64,000 bases of DNA from Lindgomyces ingoldianus. Lineage: Eukaryota; Ascomycota; Dothideomycetes; Pleosporales; Lindgomycetaceae. Below are positions 10,849 through 21,497 of this stretch, in pieces. The stretch spans positions 160,476 to 224,475 of the forward strand of contig NW_022985174.1 of the NCBI RefSeq assembly GCF_010093535.1, given 5' to 3'. A model generated the notes under the pieces. It was not told where the DNA came from, did not search any database, and saw only the letters and a program-made list of their open reading frames with translations. Each line of letters opens with the position of its first letter. Position 1 is the stretch's first letter. The position numbers and the translations under genes were made by a program.

Positions 10849-11845
10849 TGCAATGATAGGGCGCCCAAGTAATGCTAGAGTAAGAAGTAGAAATGCGATG
10901 ATAATCGCTTAAAGTGGACGCCAAAGACCGACTCAGGATGTGGCTGCGGCAAATGGGGGAAATTCTGGGGTTTGGCTTGATGGATTTTGAGATTGACTTA
11001 ACCGGCAGAAGACTACCTTTCAGGTTAAAGGCTTCACCAAGCTCGACGCCGGAAACCGCAAGGCCGTAAATCGGGAGGGTCGTAGACCGCCAAAGGAAGG
11101 AATTATTTCAAAGTGATGGGGATATCAGGAAACGGGCTGCTCAAGGAAAGTCGAAGTAACCAAGGCCGGAGAGCTGGACATGGTGGTGTTCCGACATTCG
11201 AGCTCAGCGTTGGAGATGTGGGGTGGGAGCAGTTTGGGTGAAGAGCAAGGACGGCGCTAGGCAATGGGGAGGTGCTGCGCCTGATTCGGGTAGAGCAGCC
11301 TCGGGCGCCAACAGTGGGGTAGGTAGACAGTCAGCGGGGGCCAACCGGTGAATTGAAGAGATAGTGGTGATAGCGACTCGTCGCAGCGGTGGGCGAGGCT
11401 AGAGGGGGGGGAGGGTGGACGACAGTGTCACGGTCGTGATGAGAGTGTCCAAGGTGGGAGTACTTTCGTAAGTGGGTCCGTGCGCATAAACTATTTCTCC
11501 GATCCGGCTTGGCGCAGACGAGATTCGTAAATTTTTTGGGCAGTAATTTGTCACGTGGCGAGTCATTCACTGCAGCGGACAATTGCATTCCTCACAGCCT
11601 GTGTTCGTGAAAAGGGTTCCCAGAGCCCTCTTGCGACCACGTGAAGTGGCCTTCATCGGGAAGCTCTTGGCATTGACTCTGCGGCTGCTCCACGCATTCA
11701 GCGTCGTCATTTCCAGGCTTCACCCAACAACGTTCATGTTACCTTGTCACGGTCGTCCACTGCATTCGCCGAAAGTCCAGTGCTCATTCTTATGATATAT
11801 CTGCTCCTAAACCCTCTCTGAACTCTTCCTTCTACAATACATAAC
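10849..11845. promoter_or_regulatory. shared divergent promoter region
   Basis: About 1 kb separates the start codons of two genes transcribed away from each other. It has no coding signal beyond short overlapping ORFs. Near 11400 there are short runs of G on the plus strand. I cannot name factor sites. Its role as shared upstream region follows only from gene orientation. Confidence 0.4.
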
Positions 11846-13180
11846 ATGTATCGTGGTCCTTCCTCCGGCGGCCGGTCCAAGGCTACGCCCACTACTCAGT
11901 GCCAGAAGTGCCTGCGACGAGATATGACACCCTTTGCTCTTCTCTTAGAACACACCGCTGACTTCCATCCACGACACTATAGCTATGAATGCAAGGCATC
12001 CACGCAAGAGAGACCATACAAGTCCCGGCCATCCCGCACACAGCAACTTCTCAACCCCCAGCTCAAGCCAAAGCTGATGACAGATGTACCGAGTGATCTT
12101 CTACGAAAGTGGGTATTGTGCTCTTTTGAGAGCATCCGAAGCTGACTTCTCCGTAGGAAAGGTGTCGCGGACGAACTCCTGGCAAAGAAAGAGGAAGAGC
12201 GCGGAAGGAAGCTAAACCGTGACGGTGACGAGCTACGCCAACCATCACGCAAACGCTCACGATCAGTATCCTCCGATTCTGTCTCTACTATATCCACCAA
12301 TCTTTCCCAGTCCCGATCACGGTCCCTAATTCGTTCCGAGCACAACAAGCAGTCTTCTTTGCGCGGAGGGCATTCGCTCGGTAAACGGCCCAGGAAATCA
12401 CCATCGTCGGACTCATACCATTCTGGAAGTTCGTACGACATGAGACGTGCAGCAGAGCGGAACTCCCGACGACGATTGAGCGCTTTCAGTCCTGTACAGA
12501 GAGGTCGCCGGCGGAACAGGTCTGCTTCCAGCAGCATGGACACATCCGAGGAGTATGACTCGCGGTGGAAGGGTGGCAGACGCCCACGCTCACCAAGCCA
12601 GAGTGATGGGAGAGCACTGGGAAGCCGCTTATCCATGGCGGAATCACGATCGAGGAGTCCGAGGCGTGGAAGAACACCTCTCAAAGGCAGATCTCAGGAT
12701 GGTTGCATGGATATTCCTGATGAACGCGGACCTCGACGTAATTGCGGCACAAAGGTCGTACGGAGAACACTCAGCAGGGAAAACAGGCGAGGGCGTAGTC
12801 CAGTACAACGACCCAGATCACGCAGTATCGATAGAGATCGGCATATGATACGTCCAACTGGACGCCCAGCAGCGTCTGAATCACGATCAAGAAGCCCACC
12901 CCGATTTAGAAATGGGAGAGAATCGAGATCAAGGTCGCCGTTCCGCCCTGCTCGAAGCCCAACCCACTATTCACGCAATACATACCGAGCCCGAAATGGT
13001 GGGGATGGTAACCGTGGCGGACCACGAGGTGGAAGGGGACGACAATTTCAAGACCGGCGAGAGGATCCGAGGGCGGTGGACAACGCACCTCCAGCTCCGC
13101 CGCCACAGAAAGAGCGAAGCTTGAGCCCGTACAGCAAACGTTTGGCACTGACTCAAGCTATGATGGCAGGGGGGAGATGA
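11846..13180 (+). CDS. ZCCHC10-like zinc-knuckle protein with RS-rich tail
   Basis: The protein begins MYRGPSSGGRSK and carries a CCHC knuckle, then ERPYKSRPSRTQQLLNPQLK, the conserved block of the ZCCHC10 family. A long Arg/Ser tail follows with many RSRSPxR repeats, typical of proteins that associate with splicing factors in the nucleus. Intron 2 (12109-12156, GTGGGT donor, GCTGAC branch) gives DLLRK-KGVADELLAKKEEE. Read straight through, the knuckle is split by 17 extra residues between CQKCLRR and HYSYEC. Removing 11922-11972 (51 bp, begins AT, ends AC) gives C-x2-C-x4-H-x4-C with Gly-His. No GT lies in that interval. With both introns removed the product is 411 aa; with only intron 2 removed it is 428 aa. 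Confidence 0.78.
11922..11972 (+). other. candidate AT-AC intron (51 bp)
   Basis: It starts ATATGACACC, contains a CCGCTGAC branch-like site 12 nt before the end, and ends CCATCCAC. Removal restores a canonical zinc knuckle (CQKCLRRGHYSYEC). There is no GT donor between the cysteine pair and the histidine. The length is a multiple of three without stops, so gene finders would read through it. Confidence 0.5.
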
Positions 13181-13573
13181 AGTCGCCTTTCGCACCTCTA
13201 ATTTCCTTCCTACGATGGAGTGGAATCTATATCGATCCAAGGCGACTTAATATCAGAAGGACTCGATTAAATTAGAGGGTCAACATAGTGTGGAATTTCT
13301 CAGTTCGGGGCTTCAATGATGCTATTCTACGTTGTCGGATTAGATCGATACCCTAAGAGTACGATGTGCCAATTTGGGTATCTTCAAGCATCTCTTGCGC
13401 CCGTCCTTGCCTGACCGTGACAGATGTGTGCCTCCTCCATCCTCGCTGCTAGTTCCTTCGCCTTGACGCTTGGGTGCACAATAGACCACTCGTCTAGAGA
13501 ATTCGAGCGTGGTCTTGCCAATGCATATCCGAGGTTGATCGAATGTAGTTGAACTCGGCCACCCATGTTCCCT
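13181..13573. other. convergent 3' intergenic region
   Basis: This lies between the stop codons of the convergent zinc-knuckle and Cwf18 genes and presumably holds both 3' UTRs. I see no further feature. Confidence 0.4.
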
Positions 13574-14245
13574 TCAACTCACATCCCCCTCCTCATCCTC
13601 CTGATCCCTCTTCCTGTCGGCCTCCTCCTCTCTCTCCTTCAAATGCATCGCCCCCACCAGCTCACTCCCCTCCATACCCACCTCCTCGCCCTCGGCATCA
13701 CCACCCGCACGCTTCTCTGCATCCTTCACCAGCCGCGCCATCTTCTGCCCCTCCACTCTCTCTCTCACAATCCTCGCAATCGCGTTCTCCGTCCACACAT
13801 CTACCGTCTTCAACTTGGCCTCCAAATCGCGCTTCAAATCCCAATTGGGCTTCTTTGGCTGCAACTTAAACAAATCCAACGGCTTCTCCTCTTTGCGTTC
13901 CTCTGCCTCCGCTTTCTTCGCCTCTAGCGCGAGTTGCTGAGCTTTGTATTCGAGCGTGTTGGTCTTATCGCCTACTGGCGCGGTCTCGAAGCCTAGCTTC
14001 ACATTGCGGGTTTCGGGGTCGTAGTTTCGCCCGGAGAGGTATTTAGCGGCAGGGTCGGAGGAGGTTTGGACTAGGGCTGGGGAGAGCTGGGCGGAGGAGG
14101 AGGAGGGGGGGGCGGTAGTGGTGGTGGGTGGGGGGGATGAGTGGGTGTCATCGGTGGGTGCTTGTTTGCGCTTGAGGGATTTGAGTTGAGCGAGGCGCGC
14201 TTTGCGGTCTTGGGATGCGGCGACGAGAGCGTCGGGGGTGGACAT
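13574..14245 (-). CDS. cwf18: pre-mRNA splicing factor Cwf18 (CCDC12 family)
   Basis: An intronless 223-aa protein of the cwf18/CCDC12 family, a small component that joins the spliceosome with the Prp19/NTC complex. The family core is clear at about residues 67-105 (KYLSGRNYDPETRNVKLGFE, then KTNTLEYKAQQL). It is followed by KPLDLFKLQPKKPNWDLKRD and the Ala-Ile-Ala-Arg-Ile-Val-Arg-Glu helix. The N-terminus is Lys/Arg-rich and then Ser/Thr/Pro-rich (residues 35-60); the C-terminus is acidic, ending DQEDEEGDVS. The length fits fungal members. It should act in the nucleus. Its 5' end lies only about 280 bp from the PPR gene in the opposite direction, so a short shared promoter is likely. Confidence 0.88.
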   Translation of the reverse strand: MSTPDALVAASQDRKARLAQLKSLKRKQAPTDDTHSSPPPTTTTAPPSSSSAQLSPALVQTSSDPAAKYLSGRNYDPETRNVKLGFETAPVGDKTNTLEYKAQQLALEAKKAEAEERKEEKPLDLFKLQPKKPNWDLKRDLEAKLKTVDVWTENAIARIVRERVEGQKMARLVKDAEKRAGGDAEGEEVGMEGSELVGAMHLKEREEEADRKRDQEDEEGDVS

Positions 14246-14528
14246 TGTGATTCGTGGTAGAGTTTGATGGATGGATGATGGTGAGGGAGAGGGATTGTCT
14301 ATCGAGAAGTGAGAGCTATTATATAGGCTCTACGCCCAGCGTCCTTTAGGTTAGAGCTTCACGCCTGAGGAAAGGTTGCTCAGTTGCAGTGCTTTGCGAC
14401 AGCTTGGTGGTGAAGATCAAGGTCCAGTGGCGGTGCAGATCCAGCCACAGAAAATTGTTTCCAACTGAACCATTCATCGTATCCCCGTCCGCATCATGGC
14501 TCCATGAATACTGGAATCCCGTCTGCTC
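14246..14528. promoter_or_regulatory. short divergent promoter, cwf18 / PPR gene
   Basis: About 280 bp separate the cwf18 start from the first ATG of the PPR frame. If the true PPR start lies further in, the promoter is longer. I identify no TATA box or factor site with confidence. Confidence 0.4.
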
Positions 14529-17318
14529 ATGCCCCGCCCTAGCATTCGAAATGCCAGGTGTCTCACCAGCCCCGATTATCCCGTCCTCCATTTTCTCGCG
14601 CCTCGAGTTTTCGCCTCGTATCCGTTTCACCAGACCAGCTCCCGATGGCACAATGCAAGTGCAAAGGAAGAGACGACAACGACGGAGAATAATAGGGGAA
14701 ATGTGCACCAGCCAAGATGCAGAAGCTGGTCGAAGGGCCCGCTGCAAGATCAGAGAGCTTCACCTCCAGGCTTCCGGCTGAGGAGTAGCACTCAAACACA
14801 ATGTTCGTTGTGTGCTTCCTCTCCCGTGTCCGCGCACCGTATTCGTCCTCCGACAATCACTTCGAATCGCTCGAAGACTCTCTCGTCGGATGCACACTGC
14901 TGCGACATATCTTCCTTCGTGAGCAGCCAATGTAGGAACTACTCGACTCAACCGAACCATAGAATCGAGAAGCAGGCGAGCAAACTCGAACTCCCCCGAA
15001 CACCCAGGAAAATACGGAATTGGCCTCGGAAATCATTTCCTGAACGCGGTGCAAAAACTGCAGCCAAGGAAAGGCCAACGGAATTGGTTTCAAAGTTAAA
15101 AAATATGCCCAGTGTAGACGGTTCCCGAGCACGGCAATGGCCTAGAGCTGTATTGTCTAAGTCTTGTTTTCAGAATCTGGGCTGCGAAACATTTCTGGTG
15201 CGACAGCGACGCATAAGGGCTCTCGCAAAGAACCGCGCACGGTTGCGAAGGTTTTTGGCCTCATTTCCTCATCCGAATAATCTATTTCGTCAGGGCCGGT
15301 ACAGGACTCTACAGCGTCGAATATTCAACCTCTGGTCTCCTACTCCCAAGCAGGTGAATATGAGGAAAGCAGATGGAACCTTTGATAAAGTTCGGATGCT
15401 GATTCAGGGCTTCGCTTCACTGGATCGTAAAGTGCACTCTGGATTTCGAAGGAAGACGCATACCGTGCAGATATTTCATGATCCCCAATGTGAAATTTGG
15501 GTATGTCAGCTCCTTGAGAGTGCAGATAAGCTGCATGGTGAAGACGTCGACCCAGACAAGCGTTGGATGAGGAGTTGGGTGGGGTTCCCTGAAGATGTTA
15601 GAGAGTCTTCTTGGGGTCTTATTCTCTTATACCTGCTAGACCACCAGCCCAATCACGCTCTACAATTTCTACGAGTGCTAGGACGCCAGCCTCCCCTTAA
15701 TGCACAGTTTTTCCCAGAGATAATAACAGACTCGCTAGAGTATCTGGCGCGAATATATCTCCGAGAGGCCGAGTGCGGAGCTCCTCTTCCGGACATGTCC
15801 CAATTTGTGCCGACGTTCTATCACTTGCACAACCAACATCTTTGGAGATTTCCGGCTATCTGCTCCCAGGACCTTCTACTGAACATCGCTCGACTAGCCT
15901 CTCTTGAAGATCTCAAGAAGATTTATGACCATATTGGAACGAGAAACACGTCCTTCGGACACATCACTCTTCTCCATTGGGCCAAGACTTTCGCTGAAAA
16001 GGGTGACTCTGAATATGCTCTTCTTTGTCTCAAGAGGATTGCCTTGTGGTCTCGGAATGCCCAGGGAATTGTCGCGACAGACGTTTTCCGGTGGACTTGT
16101 GCCGTTGTTCTGCGTAAGAGCATGAGCAACCCCAGCAAATTCCATAAAACCTCGGAAATTGTTGCTCAATTTGTGGCCATGGGACTCAACATGGATATCC
16201 TGCTGTACAATGTGATCATAGCCAACGCTATGGAGGCCGGCGATTACTCCACGGCCTTCCGAGTATACAATCTTCTCGAAAGCCTCGGACTCCAGCCCGA
16301 CAAATTCACGTATTCGACTTTGTTGTATGGATGCACGAAGACAGAGGATCCAGCCAAATTCCACGAGTTTGCGGAATACTGTGCGAACAAAGCGAAAGAG
16401 ATTAAAGATCCGTGGCTGGCTACCGACTATCTCTACTATCTCTACACGCGTCACAACAAGGAGAGGATGGATCCGCAACAACTTTCCTCTATTCTGCTGC
16501 ACACATATTCGCAATTCTTCTCCATCCGCCCTCTTAGCCCTTTCAGAATTTCCCACAGCCCTGGCACCCCGCACTTCCTTCCAGGAGTGTCAATGGACCC
16601 TCCCCCTGTCGCTATATTTGTCATGCTACAGATGGAAATCCAGAACGCAGTCAAAGTTAGTAACACTGCTGTATGGAAATTGTACCTCCATTTCGTAGAA
16701 ATACTCACTCGGCGCCACCATCCAGTGCTCAATGAGTTAGCAAAAACAACACACATCTGGAACGCCTTCTTACTCGCCTTTTGCAGCAAAAACCAGTTCG
16801 CAAACGCTTCCACGCTCATCAAAAACCTGACGGACGGAGTACCGGGTGGCGCACCCAAACCAGACGTCATCGGATGGACCATCTTCATGCACGCCTTCTT
16901 CAAAGAAGGCCAAGTCCAAGCCGCAGAACGCGTCTTCGAAATCATGAAGTCCCGCGGCGTGGAGCCGGACACGATCGCCTACCAGACCCTCATCGCGGGA
17001 TATGCCGTGGCGCAGCGGATCGAGAAGTTGGGTGATGTAGTGGAGGAAACGGATGAGCAGGCGCAGATTCACCCGAAGGTCTTAGACGCTTTGAATAGAG
17101 TGCATGACCGGAAGAGGTTGATGGTGGAATTAGAGAAGAGGAGGGTTGCGAAAGAGCAGAGAGAGAGAAAGAAGAAAGAGGCGGAGAAGGTGGAAAACGA
17201 CAGGGTATGGAGGGAAGTTCCTGGAGTGAAGCCTTTGATGGTGCCGGGGGGGATACGCAGAATTGCACCATCGGGAATGCGGGGGTTGGGACCACGGGTA
17301 AGGCTGCGGCCAGTGTGA
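14529..17318 (+). CDS. mitochondrial pentatricopeptide repeat (PPR) protein
   Basis: A 929-codon frame encodes a protein with PPR motifs, the helical hairpins that bind organellar RNA. Clear motifs lie near residue 552 (MDILLYNVIIANAMEAGDYS, then LQPDKFTYSTLLYGC) and near 778 (DVIGWTIFMHAFFKEGQVQA, then GVEPDTIAYQTLIAGYA). The N-terminal 150 residues are rich in Arg, Ser and Thr with almost no acidic residues and contain CRNYSTQ, a usual matrix-processing pattern. It therefore probably acts in mitochondrial RNA maturation or translation. A basic coiled coil (KEQRERKKKEAEKVENDR) lies before the C-terminus. The true start is uncertain: the first 80 codons may be non-coding or hide an intron. 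I cannot assign a specific target such as COX1. Confidence 0.78.
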   Translation: MPRPSIRNARCLTSPDYPVLHFLAPRVFASYPFHQTSSRWHNASAKEETTTTENNRGNVHQPRCRSWSKGPLQDQRASPPGFRLRSSTQTQCSLCASSPVSAHRIRPPTITSNRSKTLSSDAHCCDISSFVSSQCRNYSTQPNHRIEKQASKLELPRTPRKIRNWPRKSFPERGAKTAAKERPTELVSKLKNMPSVDGSRARQWPRAVLSKSCFQNLGCETFLVRQRRIRALAKNRARLRRFLASFPHPNNLFRQGRYRTLQRRIFNLWSPTPKQVNMRKADGTFDKVRMLIQGFASLDRKVHSGFRRKTHTVQIFHDPQCEIWVCQLLESADKLHGEDVDPDKRWMRSWVGFPEDVRESSWGLILLYLLDHQPNHALQFLRVLGRQPPLNAQFFPEIITDSLEYLARIYLREAECGAPLPDMSQFVPTFYHLHNQHLWRFPAICSQDLLLNIARLASLEDLKKIYDHIGTRNTSFGHITLLHWAKTFAEKGDSEYALLCLKRIALWSRNAQGIVATDVFRWTCAVVLRKSMSNPSKFHKTSEIVAQFVAMGLNMDILLYNVIIANAMEAGDYSTAFRVYNLLESLGLQPDKFTYSTLLYGCTKTEDPAKFHEFAEYCANKAKEIKDPWLATDYLYYLYTRHNKERMDPQQLSSILLHTYSQFFSIRPLSPFRISHSPGTPHFLPGVSMDPPPVAIFVMLQMEIQNAVKVSNTAVWKLYLHFVEILTRRHHPVLNELAKTTHIWNAFLLAFCSKNQFANASTLIKNLTDGVPGGAPKPDVIGWTIFMHAFFKEGQVQAAERVFEIMKSRGVEPDTIAYQTLIAGYAVAQRIEKLGDVVEETDEQAQIHPKVLDALNRVHDRKRLMVELEKRRVAKEQRERKKKEAEKVENDRVWREVPGVKPLMVPGGIRRIAPSGMRGLGPRVRLRPV

Positions 17319-17833
17319 ACAGAGGTATCAGGAAATGTGTCGGTGAATATAAGACACGCGATCGTGCGGCATGGCCAATCTCAGTGCGCCGGGGACGTTC
17401 CCCCTCAAAGCTGCATCTTTCTCACTTATACTTCTCATGTGTGTAACCTGTTCCCCTATCCCCCGCCTTTTTTACGTTCTGTACTATATGTAATTGTAGA
17501 CACTGCTATTGGGCGTTGCTTCTACGCGCCGTGCACTCAGAGGGATGAGACGTATCAGCTTTTTTCTATTAGACGTAAAAAGATATGCAGTTGCCATGTA
17601 GCTTTAAGCCGAAACTTTCCATATTAAGCCTATCTACATTGAACGAGAACCTCGAATCAGATTCAAAATTTTCGTTCTTAGAGCAAGGTAGCAATCTCCA
17701 ATCCTTCTCATCCCTTTCTCACCAAGAGTGAACTACATCGAACCTTTGTACAAGAAGAATCGCTCACTACATACAATCTAAGTGTTCCACCCCTCTGCCA
17801 GTCCCATCAACACACCAATCCCCATCCTCTCAA
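17319..17833. other. convergent intergenic region
   Basis: It lies between the PPR stop and the expansin stop. It is AT-richer than its flanks and contains only short chance ORFs. It should carry both 3' UTRs. Confidence 0.4.
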
Positions 17834-19444
17834 CTACATCGAAAATTGCACCCCAGTATCCACATACCAAAACCCCTTCACCGCATCCGCTGGCGGCGTA
17901 AAACTCTTTATCGCCATCTCACTCACCACCACCTCCCCGGCCGCACTCGTCAATCTCACCGCAATCGGCAAATCATACGGCCCCGTGTTCTGCGGAATCG
18001 TCCACGCCCCATACCGCTCCTGCGGCCGTGAACTCGTATAATGCGGATCTCTGACCAAGCTGGTCCACGTCGCGCCATTCGTCGACCCTTTGACTTCAAT
18101 GTTTGTTATACTGCCGATGCCCGCAGCGTTGACTGCGGTGAGCGAGAAGTAGTATGCTGATCCGCCTTCGCGTAGCCAGAGATAGATGTTACCTGGCTTA
18201 GGACATGGGATGCGTTTGTAGCGCGTGGGGATTACGCCGTCATTCATACTGCCGTTGCCCTGCAGTCTACCCATCGCGATGTCGGATAGATCGAGGTGGA
18301 TAGAATCAGAGGGCAGCGGACATCCGTATTTGAAGTTTATCTCACCGCAGTGATCCGCGCCGGGTCCACAGCACCATTTCGAATTTGCGGAGCAGGGGCA
18401 CGAATCTACGATTTCGAGAACGATAGGCTCAGTATATCCAGCTTCACCAACAGTGTAGAGGGAGCCGTCGGGCTTTGTGTGGACGAGTTGGAAGCATTCG
18501 CCGCAAGAGAGGTAGTTATCCCAATTACCGGGCAGGGAAGACCAGAATTGGGTGTAGTAGTCGCCGTTTGGGGCGGCAAAGTTTCCACGGAGGGTGGTAT
18601 CGGACGGGTCGCGGCAGAGGGTCGGGTAGGCTTTGCAGAATGCGTCACAGGTGGAGCCGAGCATGGGATCGGTCCAAGAGGACGTTTTGCTGGATTTAGT
18701 GCAGAGCCCGTAGAGCCCATAACCGCAAGCGCCGCCAGAGGTTAGGCCGAAGTGGGTTGAGCGCTATACGGAGATTAAGTTTTGGGTTGATGCAGAGAAT
18801 GGAGGGGGGTGGAGAGGAGAAGGAAAGGGAAGACGTACGCTGTAATGCCAGTTCTCGTTATTTCCTACAGAATGCACTTCAGGATACATAGTCCCACTCT
18901 TACACATCGCGGCGGGTGGAGTCACGCATTCACCTCCACTGCCACAGCTTTCGGATCGATTGTCGTTTTTGTTGTAGGATGGGCAGCATACGCCTTCAGT
19001 CATTTGCCATGACCCGCATCCATTGCCGCTTCCGGTCGGGGTTGGGTATGGGGATTGAGCGTGGGATGTCGTGCTCACTGCAATAGTGGTTGTGTATGCT
19101 GTTGGTCCAGTTGGGGTGTATTGTGGGTTGCTTCCTGCAGAGCCTACTGATGCCTGGAATGGTTTAGTAGTGAGATAGGACTGAAGAGAATGGGAAGGCA
19201 AACCGAGGGATCTGGCTGGCATTGAGAGTAGTAGTCGCTTTGTTTAACGCACTTGTTGCCTGCAGCGCAACAGGTTTCTCCTGTGAACTCTAAGCCGCCA
19301 CACTGCATCTATAACTTATCAGCGATACTCTAGTGAGATCTGAGAATGATAGCGTACCCACACCTGCCCGCAAGCCCGCTTCTCGATCGCGTATTGAGAT
19401 GTGAGCCAAAATAGGCTCCATAAATAAACCAAATAGAAGAGCAT
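17834..19444 (-). CDS. secreted CBM1-expansin-like protein, 4 exons
   Basis: Exons 19358-19444, 19204-19308, 18839-19153 and 17834-18763 join in phase to 478 aa. Order: signal peptide ([19 protein letters not shown]), a Kex2-like IEKR, a CBM1 ([15 protein letters not shown], then YYSQC, about residues 28-60), a Ser/Thr/Pro linker, and a Cys-rich module ([15 protein letters not shown]). The expansin double-psi domain follows ([30 protein letters not shown]), then a beta-rich C-terminal domain ([30 protein letters not shown]). CBM1 binds cellulose, and expansin-like domains loosen polysaccharide networks without hydrolysis. This suggests a role in wall attack or in growth within plant tissue. 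Donor GTACGC for intron 1 is preferred over GTGTGG because it restores Val-Trp before QCGG. Confidence 0.85.
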
Positions 19445-21084
19445 AGGAATGGTATTATAAGCTAAAAAGGTAATCTACTAGTTGGTTCCAAGACAAGCAA
19501 GAATTTCGGGCTCTGAAGAAGTCGAGAAGTGGCAGGTAAGATATACACAAAAAGGTACTTAAGAGAAATAAATCTACCAGCCTCAACTACCTCCAAGTCA
19601 CACGCCGTTAACATCTGCCCTCTCATGACAATCCACTCTACCATCCACGACCCACTTCAAATAGCCCAACCCCTCAAATTACCCTTCCGCTCCCATTATA
19701 CCGTTCAGCGGGCAACTACATCTGACTTTTGTACCTATATGCGGGCCATGGACCATAGTGCTCCGTTCAGGGCGCCACGATCTCCTGTTGAAGTGTTCTA
19801 GAATGTGGTACGAGATGCCGCATAGGGTACCTGAGAGATGAGACCCTCTACCGGGTCTGGTTCCTGCCCCAGATTGCTTAATATAAGGCTGGGATGCTGA
19901 GATGAGGTTTGCAGTCATGGGTTGTGGAACGTTGTTGATGGTGTGACAAGGATGCATCGGAAGTTCAGGGCTGGAGTTCCGTTCACGTGATGGCGCTACT
20001 AAATTCCAACAAGGTTCTGAAGCTCCTGGAGCTTGATTCTGGTGTTGGAAAATTAGATCAGCCGCTGAAGACGAATGGGTTCGCTAGATGTTGATGGAGG
20101 TACCTCTACGTCTCTTCTTTTTGATTCCGATATTCACTTGGCGGCTCCAAAGCGAAAAGTGAAGCAACTAGGTGGAATCTCGTGACTATGAAGGTAGGAT
20201 GTAAGATGCGTTCAATTAGACATTCCACATGAAACTGCCTTTGAGATTTAACTAGGTAGGGTAATGGTGACTGTCACGTTGTGAATTGACCTCTCTTAGC
20301 GACAAGCCGCCAAGAGTGGTTAAGGCGTTAGATTGGGGAACTCTGATCGACAGTTTTGATCATTTACCTACCCGATTAGGAAATACAAACCCTTTGCGTT
20401 GACGGGGGTTCAAAGGACCCTGTAGTCAGCCTTATAAGCTTTAAAAGCTTTAACATACATCCTTTGACGCTTTGGAAACGTCATGAATTAGTGGTTGAAA
20501 ATGACAGCCCCTCGGAAAGGAATCTTAGCTAATTTGACAGATTGGGGAACAGTAATCAACACTTTCGTTCACCTGCTCAATTAGGAAAGGTATGCTTTTG
20601 CCTCAAGGCAGTGATAACAGAACCCATAATAAGCTGCCGTGTAAATATGGTCTCCGAAGCTTCGTAAGACCAGAAGAGCTCTCCATATGCGCAAATTTCA
20701 TTGTTAGGAGGCTGAAATAACCTTGCACGAAAATGGGTTCCTGATCTGCGACTCGTCTAGCGGTACCCGTTCTGGGTCACCGACAATGGCGCTACAATCG
20801 ACGGTATTCGCTAACCTTCCCGATTTAGTATGTACCGCTCCTAATCAAGTCGGTGCGGTCCGTATGATATCGCGGGATTTCTCGCGTGGACCTCATATCC
20901 TGGACACATCTCTCTCACCGTGAATCTTCATCCTCCACAAGTCGTCAATCCTTCCTAGGGCCTCGGTCCCGACCCAATCTTTACATTGGCACCTCTGACA
21001 TACCCATCTATAGCCATTGGCCTATTAAGTGACGACCGAATTTTGGAACAGACATTGTGTCACAACAATCACTCCAAGCTTCTC
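19445..21084. other. intergenic, 1.6 kb, with a tRNA-like relic
   Basis: No gene is supported. The stretch contains the tRNA-like fragment listed at 20301-20430 and a diverged repeat of part of it near 20540-20610. Confidence 0.4.
20301..20430 (+). pseudogene. tRNA-Ser/Leu-like pseudogene
   Basis: GACAAGCCGCCAAGAGTGGT followed by TAAGGCG looks like the acceptor strand and D-arm (box A) of a class II tRNA. GGGGGTTCAAAGGACCC, about 75 bp later, resembles a T-arm (box B). The acceptor halves do not pair well and the anticodon arm is irregular, so it is unlikely to be functional. The part from AGATTGGGGAAC to GATTAGGAAA recurs in diverged form near 20540-20610. Confidence 0.3.
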
Positions 21085-21497
21085 ATGGGCTTCACAACTG
21101 GCTTTGTAGGTTTGGGCCTTATCTTCTTTCATCTAGTAATACAAACTGTAAGTACATGGGCTAACAAGTTCCATTCTAGCTCGGCGGCTTCACCCTGACC
21201 TCGGCAGTGCTCTACCTCACCATCTCCCTACACACACGGAACCGCGTCACACAAGCCGCTCTTCTCCAGCAGCAATCGAATGTCTTAACAAATATCGTCG
21301 ATCCAAAGCCGGCGCCGCCAGAACCGGTAGCCAGGGAAGTGCCGGTTGGATTGGCCGAGATGGCGAAAGACAGGTGGAATCGAGAGATGGAAGGTGCAGT
21401 GAGGAAGATATACAATACCGATTGGAGAAGAGTGAGAGAGGATGCAGAAGATAAGGTTGGAGGTATCATTGAGAAGCTGAGGGAAGGCAAGTCTTAG
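21085..21497 (+). CDS. MIC12: MICOS complex subunit MIC12 (AIM5-like), 2 exons
   Basis: A tiny first exon (21085-21105) encodes MGFTTGF. A 74-bp intron (GTAGGT donor, GGGCTAAC branch, TTCTAG acceptor) follows, then exon 2 (21180-21497). The product is 112 aa. The start and the next segment (LGGFTLTSAVLYLTISLHTRNR) match fungal Mic12/Aim5: one inner-membrane helix, then an intermembrane-space region. The tail is amphipathic (MAKDRWNREMEGAVRKIYN). Mic12 belongs to the MICOS complex that shapes crista junctions. Other upstream ATGs are in frame, but MGFTTGF is the family start. The length is normal for fungal members. Confidence 0.8.

Noticed and set aside
21148..21179. 32-bp intron with a strong GTAAGT donor in MIC12
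   Set aside because: Too short for a fungal intron; the GTAGGT donor at 21106 gives the family sequence MGFTTGF-LGGFTL in phase.
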